From Pagrus major (Eukaryota; Chordata; Actinopteri; Spariformes; Sparidae), in contig NC_133223.1 in the NCBI RefSeq assembly GCF_040436345.1, positions 5,803,847 to 5,867,846 on the forward strand: a DNA stretch of 64,000 bases, given 5' to 3'. Positions 23,676-35,570 of the stretch are shown here, piece after piece. The position numbers and the translations under genes were made by a program. The notes under the pieces were generated by a model. It did not search any database. It saw nothing but the letters and a program-made list of their open reading frames with translations, and was not told the origin of the DNA. Position 1 is the first letter of the stretch. The number at the start of each line of letters is the position of its first letter.

Positions 23676-24352
23676 TCAGATCAGAAATATACTACTTGAA
23701 CGCTATTTTACCCTTTCTACCACATAATACTGTAGACACTACACTTAATGCTACCAACTTGGACCTATGATGGCTTAATTAGACAGCACAGGCTGTAATT
23801 TGACAAAAGTAGTGCCATATTAATAATGGTCAGACAAAAAACAGAGCTCAGAGGATGATGCATTTATTTGGGTTTTACTAACATAGTTTTACTTTATTAC
23901 TGGGTAATTTGTTGCTAAAACCACATTGTTAGACCCGTATTAGATATTCTCAGAGGTTAATTAGTGACACATTACAACAGACCACCTGTTTGGCTGGTCT
24001 CTCACAATTTTACACTTCTGAGGTTTCAACTGCATGGCAGAGAAAGTGGCAACAGGATAAAGCATCCGATGTTTGTCAGAAGTACAGTATTCTACTGGAC
24101 CAGCCAAACAGGTGGTCTTATTGTAATTGCACTCAAATTAACCTCTAAGATAGTCTAATAATGGTCTAACAGGTAGGACATTTAATGTTCTCTGCTTTAA
24201 TTTGCAGTACAGTTTTCTTGTAATGTGCCGTCTGTGTTGTCTAATTAACCCACTTTAGGTCCATGCTGGTAGCATTAAGTGTGGTGTCTACAGTATTATT
24301 TAGTAATATGGATAAAATAGTGTTTAATTAATATATTTTGGATCTGATATGG
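23676..24352. repeat. Long imperfect fold-back repeat
   Basis: The left arm (about 23676-23999) is the imperfect reverse complement of the right arm (about 24098-24352). The innermost 18-20 bp pair is GACCAGCCAAACAGGTGGTC with one mismatch-free core. Pairs such as AATGCTACCAACTTGG against CCATGCTGGTAGCATT lie further out. The loop is about 98 bp. A single arm of the same family forms part of 13040-13900. There is no ORF. Confidence 0.8.
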
Positions 24353-24599
24353 AATTGCTTTTCATTACTTATTGCATGATCTTGCAAAATTGTATGTTAT
24401 AGTCTTTAAGGGTCTCCATTTGGTTCCTAATACATAATTTGCATGCATTTTCTAATTACAGTCTATTGAGGTGTATGGTTTATAATGAGGATATAAACAT
24501 GTATGTTATTTTTTCCAGGTTTTGTTTGATTTAATACAAAGTATGTCTTATTATGTCTTTATTAGATTACTTAGCATATAACTGTTTGTTTACTATCTC

Positions 24600-26270
24600 T
24601 ACAGGAGCACCATGGAGAGCATCCTGACCAGCTGCATCCCCATGTGGTGTGGAAGCTGCAAAGCCTCTGACTGGAGGAATGTGAGGAGAGTGGTGAGGAC
24701 AGCGGAGAAGATCATTGGGACTTCTCTCCCCTCCATTCAGGACATTGCTCCCAAGTGCTGCATGTCCCGAGCTGGGAATATTATCAGAGACTCCTCACAC
24801 CCTCACCAATGACTGTTTTCCGTGCTGGCCTCTGAAAAGAGGCTCTGCAGCATTCGGTGCAGGACCACAAGGGTCTGCAACAGCTTTTTCCCCCCATGTC
24901 ATCAGACTGCTGAACTCTAAGTGACAATTGTCGTTTATTCTTAACTCAACTATGTCACTTTAAAGCAACACTAGGTAGTTTTTTGACCTTAAAATAATGT
25001 TTCTAAACTCAGTCAAGTGGTAGAAAAACGGTTAATAGGATGAATGGTGACGTCTGCAGCCTGGGCCGCGCCGGCAGCAACCACACTGTGTAACTTCCCA
25101 GAGCGGGTAGGAACCTATCTGACGTTAAGGCGTCTTGTGCGACCTGCTTTACTGCATACGTCACTTGTTTATTCGCCGGTGGATTTAGCCAGCAGCTACT
25201 TGGATTTTTCGTGAACCACCGCCATGGCCGAGCCAGCTAAAACAGCTAAGAAGGTATTGTCTGATAGAAGAGAGCCCGGACACGGATAAATATTGGACTA
25301 GCTTACACTCGGTGGCGCGAGCTGAAAGAAGAAATGGGTTTCAAGACTGATGGCGACCTAGCCTTGATGCTACTGGATTTGTAAGTCATACATTACATAT
25401 ATACATATTTATTATCTTACCGACTTTTACTTTGAGTTGATTTGTTGTTATGTGGTGTTCACTGGGGCACTATTTGTCCACAGTTTATAACCGTAATAAA
25501 GCTGGGAGATAATCTAATGCTGTCCGTTTCGATAGCTTGTACGTTTTCATGTAGTGACTGTAAACGATGACTAACTTACTAAAACACTATGAACGTCTTG
25601 TCTTGAAAAGTTGCAGATTCCTTAGTTCATGCAGATAATCAATGTAATTGTTGAACAGTGTGGTTGGGAGGTAACGTTAGGCTATTGTTGTTATCGCTAA
25701 CGTTAGCATGCTACTTACTGTTGTCGTACCAAGTTGGTTGTAGTTCCCGAAAACACAGTTATATTTTCAGACGTTACTAAACACATTCACGCCCAAGCGT
25801 CGGTGCAATCACTATAACCGACTCGGTATGAGAATAATTCTATCATGCTAATGTGCTGTGCAGCCTATATGCTAACAAACTACCAACTGCTATCTCTGAA
25901 TCTAGCTTGTTGTTGGCACTCGAGTGAGGTTTTTTCAGACGATTTCGTGATTCGCTGGCTCCGTCAACAAATTCACGTGTATTCATTTTCCCAGGGATGC
26001 TCGTATAGCGACAGTATTTACGACACTGGTAACAGATAATTGCGCTTCTCAACCAGCTGGGGGTAGTAATGAGTCCAAACTACCTAGTGTTGCTTTAAAT
26101 AATTTGCACTTTTTAGTATGTTTCTGCTTTTGATATTTATTTTCTTATTGTGGAATTTTTTGATATACTTTCATTTTAAATTCTATGCTGAGCCTCTGAA
26201 ACAAAATTTCGTTCTGTGTTCATTTGTTGCTCACAGAATGACAATAAAATCTGTCTTAGTCTAATAAAGA
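24600..26270 (+). mobile_element. 5'-truncated LINE tail, split by a TTAA element
   Basis: The frame from 24612 (MESILTSCIPMWCGSCKASD, then WRNVRRVVRTAEKIIG) is the conserved C-terminus of a fish non-LTR reverse transcriptase. It ends at FPHVIRLLNSK near 24920. The 3' UTR is interrupted at 24964 and resumes at 26099, ending GACAATAAAATCTGTCT. Only the last few hundred bases of the LINE are present. Confidence 0.7.
24964..26094. mobile_element. TTAA-flanked DNA transposon, non-autonomous, with a gene-like exon
   Basis: The terminal inverted repeats are a perfect 18 bp (AGCAACACTAGGTAGTTT), with TTAA on both sides (24960-24963 and 26095-26098). It inserted into the LINE tail. TTAA targets occur in Kolobok and piggyBac elements. 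Inside, a Kozak-like GCCATGG (25223) starts MAEPAKTAKK. A frame INIGLAYTRWRELKEEMGF (about 25288-25344) runs to a consensus donor TTT|GTAAGT near 25380. No transposase core is seen, so this is a defective copy that keeps a first-exon region. Confidence 0.8.
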
Positions 26271-26689
26271 ACATTTTTTTCTAGTATTTCTTCAAAGCAT
26301 TTGAGAATTTCTGAAAAGTTCTGAGCTTAGTTCTGAATTTATTGTTATTTCTAACTCGTATGCATTTAAAGGTGTTTACATACAAAATGGCTGCATTACA
26401 GGCCTGGTACACCATCACCAGTGACACAGTACCAAGTGTCTGCTGATGTCTGTGGTTGACTGGAGACTGTTATATTCTTATGTGGATATAAACATCCGAA
26501 AATACTACTTGAAGTTTGTAGTTGGAGTACACAGTCAGCACAAGTTCACAGTTCTTTTTTTAAAGACTACACAGTCAACCCTAGATGCTTCTTAAAAAAA
26601 TAACTGAATAAACAAACCAGCAGTAGCTTCACACAGTCATTCTTAGAGAAGATCATATTGTAGTCTACACAATGTGAAGACAAATGCAC

Positions 26690-26780
26690 ACTGATCAGCC
26701 ACAACATTAAAACCATTGTCATCAATCAGCCACAACATTTCAATGTCATCAGATAAAGGTGTTGCCATGAGGGGGTGTAC
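26690..26780. repeat. Short interspersed repeat piece in TAAR gene 2 3' flank
   Basis: ATCAGCCACAACATT occurs twice, 36 bp apart. This resembles terminal sequences of common fish DNA transposons. The gene 3 flank (30960-31000) lacks it, so it arrived after that duplication or was lost there. Confidence 0.35.
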
Positions 26781-27010
26781 TTGGTCTGCAGCCGTGCACG
26801 GATAGTTGCTAATCTCTGTCAAAGAACATCCACTTGACCACTTAGCAGAACATTGCCTTGTAAAGAAATGATCAATGTCATTCACTTCACCAGTAGGCAG
26901 TTTTGACCTTGTATGATCTTGTGTATGATCTTTAAGTATTTATTACTTTTCACCATGACCAAGTATGTTTTTCAGTCATGCCGAGGGCCTAATTTCTAAT
27001 TTCAGTCTGT

Positions 27011-28169
27011 CTACAGTATGTTCACCTCACAGGAGTCAGGCTGCAGTATCTTAAATGTAACTATGAGCTTAATTGATTTTCTAAACCAAGTATAAAACAG
27101 GGCATATATTACAGGGTTTAGGCAGGAGTTAGAACTGTACATGTATATTACAAAGGCAGCAGATGAAGCATTGAGCAAGTTATCTTGGCCTGTAAGAGCA
27201 ACACAATAATATGGGCAGAGACATATTAGAAACACAACTACAACAACACCAAGAGTCCTGGCTGCTTTCATTTCAGATTTCTTTGCAGTTACTTTCCCTG
27301 ATTGTGTGACAGCTGCAATATGAGACCGCATGGCACGAGCCTGAGACACAGCCACCACAAATACTCTCATATACAAAACAACAATAACAGTAATGGGAAC
27401 AATGAAGGAAAAAGTGAGATCTGCAAGTCCAGCAATGTAGTTAATGAAAAATATACACTCTCCAATGCAGGAGTGATACCTGCCTGGTTCTTTCATTATA
27501 TCCTTCAGGATCAGACTTTGAAAAATTACAGAGCATATCCAACACAGACAAACACACACCTGAACTCTTTTTTGTGTGATTTCACTGGAGTAATGCAGAG
27601 GATGACATATAGCCACATAGCGGTCAACAGATACGAGCACCATGGTTCCTACTGAAGCAGAGGCAATAACATATGCTAGATACTGATACAGAGTACACAT
27701 GAGGTCACCAAGGAACCAGCAGCCGTCTATGAGCATAATTGGAAAAAACATGAAGAAGCCAACGAAGAAATCTGAGACAGCCAGAGAGAGGAGGATAATG
27801 TTGGTGGGGGTGTGGAGCTGCCTGGAGAGGAAGAACAGCAATATATTCATCAATATTTATAGCATCCATTACCATTGAGATAACAATAACAATAGCAATA
27901 AGATCACTATTTCTTGGTTTAATATCAGGCAATAATTTTTATCACTATTTATTAGTGTCATATATTAGTGATAATTATTGCCTGATATTAAACTACTTGA
28001 AGTGGGAGATAGAGATGATGACCAGCAGGTTAAGAGCTGCAGTGAGCAGAGAGATGAAGGACAGAAGAATGTAAATCAGCATGGTCTCAAAGTGAGGACG
28101 TATTGGCTTCCTGCAGGAGCTGTTGAGGAGTTGTGGAAAGCAGAGGTCAGTTCCCTCCAAGGTCTCCAT
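27011..28169 (-). CDS. taar: TAAR gene 2 (two exons, 327 aa)
   Basis: Olfactory-type amine receptor. Exon 1 is 27997-28169 and exon 2 is 27011-27821. The 175-bp GT-AG intron restores HFKQLHTPTN. Seven hydrophobic segments, DRY and NPVIY are intact, and both ECL2 cysteines are present. At position 3.32 (residue 107) the classical Asp is Ala (QYLAYVIAS), while Asp5.42 (D192) is kept. By analogy with fish TAARs studied experimentally, amine contact would be through TM5. Position 7.43 is Ser. It is closest to gene 3, but a patch of TM2 (FFMFFPIM) differs sharply. The intron contains a hairpin starting 3 bases after the donor dinucleotide. The coding frame is undamaged. The start choice is as in gene 1. 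Confidence 0.92.
27917..27993. repeat. Hairpin-forming inverted repeat in the TAAR gene 2 intron
   Basis: GTTTAATATCAGGCAATAAT at 27917 is matched by its reverse complement ending at 27993. The arms pair for about 28 bp with a 3-nt bulge around a loop of about 18 nt. The gene 3 intron has a diverged left arm but no matching right arm. Confidence 0.9.
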
Positions 28170-28879
28170 CACCAGAGAGAGGAGAACCTGCTGAGCTCTG
28201 GCAGCTTTTTGACCAAAGGTTTCCGTCATACAACTAATTTATCACTATCCTTCCGGCCCAGCCCTCCTTCCTCCTCACCTCTGCTGCTTTGTTCCTCTCC
28301 ATAGAGATTGAAGTATTAGGCCTTCTTTGTTCATCCTCCTCAATGTTGGTGACTTTGGTTTATGTTTATCTCCACCTCTGGCCATCTGCCAGATGTCACA
28401 GGTCAAAGCTGGCTTAGCTCAAGTGGTAAATGTTGCTCTCTGTGGGAGTACATCCTTGCTCTAATATTTGTGCACTTAAGATTATCCCAGCTGGTAGAAA
28501 TCCCATGAACAGCACTGACTTCTTTGATTCAGTTTCAGGAAGTCTTGTTTTTTTTGCCTCATGTTACTCGTGAGGTTGATTGTGGGGATCTTTTGTGTTT
28601 ACTTGCCCCAAAAAGCTACAACACTTTATTGTACATTAGCCTTAAGCTAGTGAGCAAAGGCTCACAATGAGGGTGTGTGTGTCTGTGTGTATAAATTCAG
28701 TTGAGCCTGTCAATGAAGTCAGTATTTGCCAGATATTGGAGTTCACTCGCTTCTTTTTCCCTTCTTTTCTGTGGATTCATAACTTAAAGTACAAATTCCC
28801 TGCAGCTCCATTGAGCTCAAAGTCTATGGGTTTTTTGAATGAGTTGAATTGAGTTCTTTGTTAAATGCAAATTGCCATG

Positions 28880-30383
28880 TGAACTCAGTATGCTCAGTTT
28901 TTCAGCAAAATGTGCACTTGGAAAGACAGCGGTAGAGATCTGCTGTCATGGATTGGCAGCATGGAAAGTGACCCAAGTTTCCTTACAACATCTGCGTCTC
29001 CCACAGGCACAGCTTCACTTTAAAACTGTCATTGCAGCATACATATCCATGATCACACAGTCCCGGGCTTGAAGCTGGAGGTTTAGCACATTTATGTCGC
29101 ACAGAAATGCCAACTCACGCAGCCACTTTTCATCCTGGAGCTCTGTGGTGTCTCTCCCTTTGTTTTCCACAAACTGACAGATTTCCTCATGTAACTCAAA
29201 ACATCTGTTCAGCATATTCCCTCGACTTAGCCAGTGCACCACTGTGTGATAGGGCACCATGTTCAGAACTTATCTCCTTCAGAAAAGACTTAAATTGTTG
29301 GTGATTTAAACCTTTGGCTCTTATAAAGTTAACTGCCCCTGTTACAGTGCTCATTACATTTTCCATTTTCAGGGCTTTACTGCACAACACTTACTGGTGT
29401 ATGATGCTTCTCCCGCATCCTGCCCATTAATCCACTCTTTTCACCGCACATCCCAGGTGCTACATTTGTCTTCAGTCCTACCAGTTTGTACAAAGGCAGC
29501 TTCATTTCATTCACACATTTAGATACTTCTTCAAATATGTCTTTTCCTGTGGTTGTGCCATGCATTGATTTAATTCCCCAAAGTTCCTCTGTAACCCATA
29601 AACTGGAGTCCACTCCACGGATGAAGATTGACAGCTGGGGAGTATCAGTTGTGTCGCTGCTCTCATCCACAGCAAGGGAATATGCAATGAAGTCTTTCCC
29701 TTTTTCCATCAGCTGTTTTTGTAGATTGATGGCAAGCCACATGATTGATCAGCAATGGTGTTTCCGCTTAGACTTGCATTCAAAAACGCTTACTTTTTGT
29801 CTGGACACATGCAGCGCACACTTTAATCATGCATCGCTTCATAAACTCTCTCTCGGTAAATGGCCAGGCTGATTGAGCTATTTCTTCTGCCACAATAAAA
29901 CTAGCTTTAATGGCAGCCTCACATTGAGATTTTGCTTTTGTGAACATAATCTGCTGTGACACCAGACTTTTTTTAACTCTTGTACCTTCTGGAGCTTCTG
30001 CTGTATGTCCAGATCCTTGATACTTGTCCTGGTGTATCGTTTCACAGTGTCGTCTTGTGTTATATTCTTTAATTACAGCCACATCAGCTCCGCACACAAG
30101 ACAAACAGGTTTACCCTTCATGTTAGTGAACAGATACTCTGAGTCCACCTTTCGTTTGGCCATTTCTTTTAGGGGCTATCTTAAATTTGACTCGAAGTGA
30201 CTGGATGAGCACAGGACTTAATGAGTATGTCAGTAAAGAGAGGGGAGAGGGGGGCTATTGCAGTGCAATCTGGGATTTGTAGTATCAGTGGTGTGCCTCC
30301 TATATACTGGTGGGCCAGTATAGACATAAGATATTATCACCAGATACAATTGTACCGGCGGGCCTTGAGTTTGACATGTATGG
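28880..30383 (-). pseudogene. hAT (Charlie-type) transposase relic
   Basis: From 30163 the minus strand reads MAKRKVDSEYLF, a BED-like zinc finger (CLVCGADVAVIKEYNTRRHC) and then FTEREFMKRCM. Downstream frames give LAVDESSDTTDTPQLSIFIR (29680), GLMGRMREKHHTP and ELHEEICQFVENKG (29180), all typical of the GTF2IRD2-like hAT transposases of fish. It is broken into at least four frames and lacks the C-terminal hAT dimerisation domain. The 5' terminal repeat is recognisable at about 30362-30383: reversed it reads GTCAAACTCAAGGCCCGCCGG. It lies in the 5' flank of TAAR gene 2 and is absent from the other units. Confidence 0.82.
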
Positions 30384-30899
30384 CTTAGATGTTGACTCAA
30401 CTATGTGACGTTTTATAGAAACCTTTTATTTTTGCTGATTTTGAAGGTTTAGAAGACATGCTGTGTGGCGGTGTGGAGACTAAATAGCCCACATTCATAT
30501 TATAAACAGCAAAACAGTGAATAGTTGTTGTCTGTATTAACATTTGACTAATTTAAGTCAGCCTGTCAAATATGAAATGGTATGTGAGGATTCAGATGTG
30601 AAGCCTTGACAATATAAATATGTGACAGATCAATAATGTAAACTACTGTCTTGTTTTTTTCCCTTTGTGTTTGACTTTTAGTGTAATCCAGTTATTAATG
30701 TGGTCTGAGAGGGACAGGTCTAGACAGCATCAAACTGATATGAAGCTGATTTACGTGAGAATTTATGTAAAGTGGGGGCTGATCCATGAACAGAAATCAC
30801 AGATCGCCTGTGTAGAGCTTTCAGTTTCAAATTTTATTTTTTCAATCAAATTCTTTTTTTTTCAAATTAACAAACCTTTTGTCCTTGATCTGGCTCCAT
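30384..30899. other. No gene seen
   Basis: AT-rich sequence with no supported coding frame. TAAR gene 3 3'-flank homology to gene 2 begins near 30900. Confidence 0.5.
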
Positions 30900-31149
30900 A
30901 CACAGTCAACCCTAGAGGCTTCTTTGTAAAACAATAACTGAATAAACAAACCAGCAGTAGCTTCACACAGTCATTCTTAGAGAACAGAACATTGCCTTGT
31001 AAAGAAATGATCAATGTCATTCACTTCACCTGTAGGCAGTTTTGACCTTGTATGATCTTGTGTATGATCTTTAAGTATTTATTACTTTTCACCATGACCA
31101 AGTATGTTTTTCAGTCATGCAGAGGGCCTAATTTCTAATTTCAGTCTGT

Positions 31150-32305
31150 CTACAGTATGTTCACCTCACAGGAGTCAGGCTGCAGTATCTTAAATGTAAC
31201 TATGAGCTTAATTGATTTTCTAAACCAAGTATAAAACAGGGCATATATTACAGGGTTTAGGCAGGAGTTAAAACTGTACATGCATATTACAAAGGCAGCA
31301 GATGAAGCATTGAGCAAGTTATCTTGGCCTGTAAGAGCAACACAATAATATGGGCAGAGACATATTAGAAACACAACTACAACAACACCAAGAGTCCTGG
31401 CTGCTTTCATTTCAGATTTCTTTGCAGTTACTTTCCCTGATTGTGTGACAGCTGCAATATGAGACCGCATGGCACGAGCCTGAGACACAGCCACCACAAA
31501 TACTCTCATATACAAAACAACAATAACAGTAATGGGAACAATGAAGGAAAAAGTGAGATCTGCAAGTCCAGCAATGTAGTTAATGAAAAATATACACTCT
31601 CCAATGCAGGAGTGATACCTGCCTGGTTCTTTCATTATATCCTTCAGGATCAGACTTTGAACAAATACAGAGCATATCCAACACAGACAAACACACACCT
31701 GAACTCTTTTTTGTGTGATTTCACTGGAGTAATGCAGAGGATGACAAATAGCCACATAGCGGTCAACAGATACGAGCACCATGGTTCCTACTGAAGCAGA
31801 GGCAATAACATATGCTAGATACTGATACAGAGTACACATGAGGTCACCAAGGAACCAGCAGCCATCTATGAGGACAATTTGAAAGAACGTGAGGAGACCC
31901 ACGAAGAAATCCGAGACAGCCAGAGAGAGGAGGATAATGTTGGTGGGGGTGTGGAGCTGCCTGGAGAGGAAGAACAGCAATATATTCATCAATAATTATC
32001 ATATCAATCATCATTCAGATAACAGCAAATCTAGCACATGACTGAACTACAATCAGATTACTATTTGTCATAGTTTAATATCAGGAAATACTTTTTATTA
32101 CTATACATTATCATCATATATTAATGAATGTCTACTTGAAGTGGGAGATAGAGATGATGACCAGCAGGTTAAGAGCTGCAGTGAGCAGAGAGATGAAGGA
32201 CAGCAGAATGTAAATCAGCATGGTCTCAAAGTGAGGACGTATTGGCTTCCTGCAGGAGCTGTTGAGTTGTGGAAAGCAGAGTTCAGTTCCCTCCAAGGTC
32301 TCCAT
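31150..32305 (-). CDS. taar: TAAR gene 3 (two exons, 326 aa)
   Basis: Olfactory-type amine receptor with exon 1 at 32136-32305 and exon 2 at 31150-31960, joined over a 175-bp GT-AG intron. It has one Leu fewer in the N-terminus than genes 1, 2 and 5 (PQLNSS). Asp3.32 is Ala (residue 106) and Asp5.42 (D191) is kept. Position 7.43 is Ser. It differs from gene 2 by only about nine residues in exon 2: five in eight positions of TM2 (LLTFFQIV), two in TM4 (VFVQ) and two in TM7 (ICMYSF). This is a recent tandem duplicate of gene 2, with both 3' flanks matching from about 30900 / 26560. The frame is intact. Confidence 0.92.
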
Positions 32306-32856
32306 CACCAGAGAGAGGAGAACCTGCTGAGCTCTGGCAGCTTTTTGACCAAAGGTTTCCGTCATACAACTAATTTATCACTATCCTTCCGGCCCAGCCC
32401 TCCTTCCTCCTCACCTCTGCTGCTTTGTTCCTCTCCATAGAGATTGAAGTATTACGCCTTCTTTGTTCATCCTCCTCAATGTTGGTGACTTTGGTTTATG
32501 TTTATCTCCACCTCTGGCCATCTGCCAGATGTCACAGGTCAAAGCTGGCTTAGCTCAAGTGGTAAATGTTGCTCTTTGTGGGAGTACATTGTTGCTCTAA
32601 TCTTTGTGCACTTGAGATTATCCCAGCTGCTAGAAATCCCATGAACTTGTTTCTGGAAATGTATGTAAAATCATCCCAAAATACCTATCCCAGTCTAGCC
32701 CAAAGTAAATACAAAGCTGCTGGTGAACCATTTAGAGTACAGGCATGGTTTGGGGCTCTTTTGAAAGGTTATTAAGATGATTTTGTGCTGGGTTAGAAGA
32801 ACCTAAATTACTGCTTTTTTTTTTTTTAATACAAAATGAGCCTGAAGATGACCTAG

Positions 32857-33482
32857 CGCAGCCCGCTAGTGCGTTTAGGACGTGTCCAAGTCCATTTTGC
32901 AAGTTGAACAACGGATAATCTGCAAGCATGGCACATAGAGGTGGTTTTTCGACTCTGAACTACTCATGGGTGTGTTTTTTTGGCGGAAATAAATCAAACC
33001 AATCTGAGTGTCATCTCCCATTGCCTTTAAGAGCCAGGTGCACCAGGGCCTGACACATATTAAACAGTAGTACTCGTCTTCACTGAGGGAAAGGGATTCC
33101 TTGCCATTTCACAATCATCTGTCCCATCAACAACTCTGTTTGACTGCATATGAAAAAATACACTGATATTTAACTGAGGAGGAGGAGAAGTGCTGCTGCT
33201 GCGTCCCTCTGTGTGTGCACGGATCTCAGTCCGTGGATCAGACGGGTCATAAAAAGTATCATCCTGATCAATAACCGGTGGGATGAGAGGGAGAAATACG
33301 TCCTTAATGAGGAGAAAATATTAATGACATTACCTGCAGCGACCCTCCAGCAGCAGAAACTACATGTGTATCTCTACATTAGGATTGTAGCTGCAGATGC
33401 TGGGTTGAATGATGAAGCCTCACAGGGAGTGTTTTTTTTTAGGGGTGTTAGTGAGCAGCTTAAGGGTGCGTTAGTGGCCTGA
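32857..33482. mobile_element. Non-autonomous hAT-like repeat, copy C (truncated)
   Basis: GCGCAGCCCGCTAGTGCGTT onward matches copies B and D, but the terminal GGGCCCTATTT is missing. A deletion relative to copies A and D fuses the middle (TCTCTACATTA near 33380) to the distal GATGCTGGGTTGAATGATG segment. Confidence 0.45.
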
Positions 33483-35570
33483 GATGACCCAGACTTGGCT
33501 CTCTAACTTCCCTGACCATTAAGTTACGTAATTGCCTTTGCTTTGTAAGTGAGCGCCTCTCACCTGTCTTCACAACCATTCCAGAGTGCAGCATCAGTCC
33601 CCATCCAAGCCAACCAAGCTACCCCGGGTCCTAACACCTCCCTGTCCCGTGGAGAGGAATCAATGCAGCTGGGCTGAGAGTCAGTTGATAGTACCAACAC
33701 TCATGTGCCCTTCCTCATGTGCCACCAGTCTGACGTCTCCCCTAATCCCTAATTGTTTCCACCTGTGTCCCTCACCTGATGTGTCTTATAGTCTGCGTCT
33801 CCATTTGTTCTGTGCCAGCGTGTTGTATTCGTCACGCACCCCAGCTCTCGTCCACAGCCTTGATTCAAGCCACGAATTCCAAGTTTGTATTTCTACTACC
33901 TTTTCCTCTTAAATTAGTGACTTTTTGTTTGTAATTATTTTCAGTGTATTTCAAGATAATTTCATAGCCTGTTGTTTGCCTCCGGTGGAGTGCCTCCTTT
34001 TGTTTCATTCGTTTTCATAGACAGTCGATAGAGTAGTTTTGTTTATAGCCTTTTTCCTTTTCCTCCGATTGGAGTGATTTTTTTTTTTTTTTTTTTTTTT
34101 TTTTATTATTTTTTTTTTTAATAGTTATAGTTTTTTATAGTCGTATGTGCCAGTGTAGTTTAGTTCTTAGTCTTTTTCTTTGCCTCTTCAGGAGTGATTT
34201 TTTTTTTTTTTTTTTGTTTCATTATTCTTTTGCTTTGAGGTCGTTTTGCCTCAAGTTTAATTGTAGTCTTGTTTCTTGTTTTCATAGCCTACAGATTAGA
34301 TTGGTTCATAGCCTATTTATTTGTCACCTTGTTTAAGAGCTCAAGTGGAGAAATCAAATCTCAATTAAAAACCTGCTCTAATTGCTCTAAATCTGCTCCT
34401 GAGTCCTCCTTTCTTGTCCATGCCTGACACCTCCTACCATTGTGTTGGCTAGTCTGTGACTGGATAAATTATCTGCCTAGTTAACTGCTGATTAGCTGCA
34501 CAGATGAGTGCACTGCACCGACTCAATTTTGACTTTACACCTGCTCCTGACAAGATGCAAGATTTACGAAGGGTCGTAGCGAGAAGAAGGCTTAAGCCCA
34601 GGTGTGGCAACCAGTGTAACTATGAGGTTGGACTTTAATGCCACATTATGACCAATTTAGCTCAAGACCAGGGGCCAAATGTATAACCCATGCGACAGAC
34701 GAAAAATGCACTCTTGCTAGTGGTGAAACTGTACTTACTGATACACATCTTTAACACCATACGTACAATACACACAGTCTTTTCAGTCTGATTACTGTGA
34801 TATTGCGAGTTGGCAAAAAGATAAAAGTGGGTGTGTTTTTAAAAAAAAAAAAACCCTTCACTATGATTACACAGTGGAGTCTGAGTTGTTAACCTTGCCC
34901 TTATGGTCTTTTGTGAATATGGTTATCAGTATGCATTATGATAATTACAATGAGAATGATCCGTATGTAAATAAACAAATACATGATATACACTATATAA
35001 GGGCTGTAGCCCTGTGTAATGGCTGTGCTACATGGTACAATGACTGCGTTGGCGTTGCTAGAGAACATCGCCAAAGCATAAGTCTTGTTAGATCCCGAGT
35101 TTACCCATGTTCAGACTAGACCAGCTCTCCCTTATAAGGGTTAGGTCCCTAAATCTACAAGGTGTTACTTTAAAGTGGATTTAAATAGGGACTGTTTAAG
35201 CTGGTAGCGAGGAGACTCGCCTGGCTTCGCACTGCCTACGTCCGAACGTCTACCTTAGAGGCCCTTGAATCAGATACGGCCACCAGCCACGGCCGTTAAC
35301 GACAGCTCTCCTCTAAATGATCTGTACACTTGGTGTGGTGCTAGGATGAATTTTAGGGGCTTTTTGTAAACCCTAAGGGACTGTTTTTAGACTTACAATT
35401 TGTTAGGCTAGAGTAACTGTAGCCTTTCCCAGCTACCGCGAGTCTTCTCAGAGACCACACGCACACAGGGATCTGGGTTTAAGCCCTTTTTATTGCTCAA
35501 CCCTCAGGCAATACATCACTACGGTCAGGGGGAACCGAACGTGGCTCATGCCTCTCTTATAGCTTCCCCC
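33117..35570. repeat. TAAR-flank duplication block, right copy
   Basis: This is the counterpart of 3331-6620, in the same orientation. It lies just 5' of TAAR gene 3. It differs by the solo-LTR-like insertion at about 33704-34428 and by replacement of the sequence at 4933-5450. Confidence 0.75.
33704..34428. mobile_element. Possible solo LTR of a Gypsy-like element (fossil)
   Basis: The insert is absent from the paralogous left block. It begins near TGTGCCCTTCC, contains CCCTAATTGTTTCCACCTGTG as in many fish Gypsy LTRs, and carries long T runs (34078-34123, 34198-34216). It ends CATGCCTGACA. Exact edges and target duplication are unclear. No internal region is present. Confidence 0.4.

Noticed and set aside
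27302-27655. Plus-strand 117-aa frame, also at 31441-31794 and 57307-57660
   Set aside because: It is antisense to TAAR exon 2. It recurs only because the receptor copies are nearly identical in DNA, and it has no domain or start context of its own.
27978-28304. Plus-strand ~100-aa frames opposite TAAR exon 1 (also 17693, 32141, 58016)
   Set aside because: Shadows of the conserved exon 1 and its flank, low complexity at the ends, no independent support.
28880-30383. Host GTF2IRD2-like gene
   Set aside because: Several frame breaks, no introns or I-repeats, and a hAT terminal repeat at its 5' side. It is a transposase relic.
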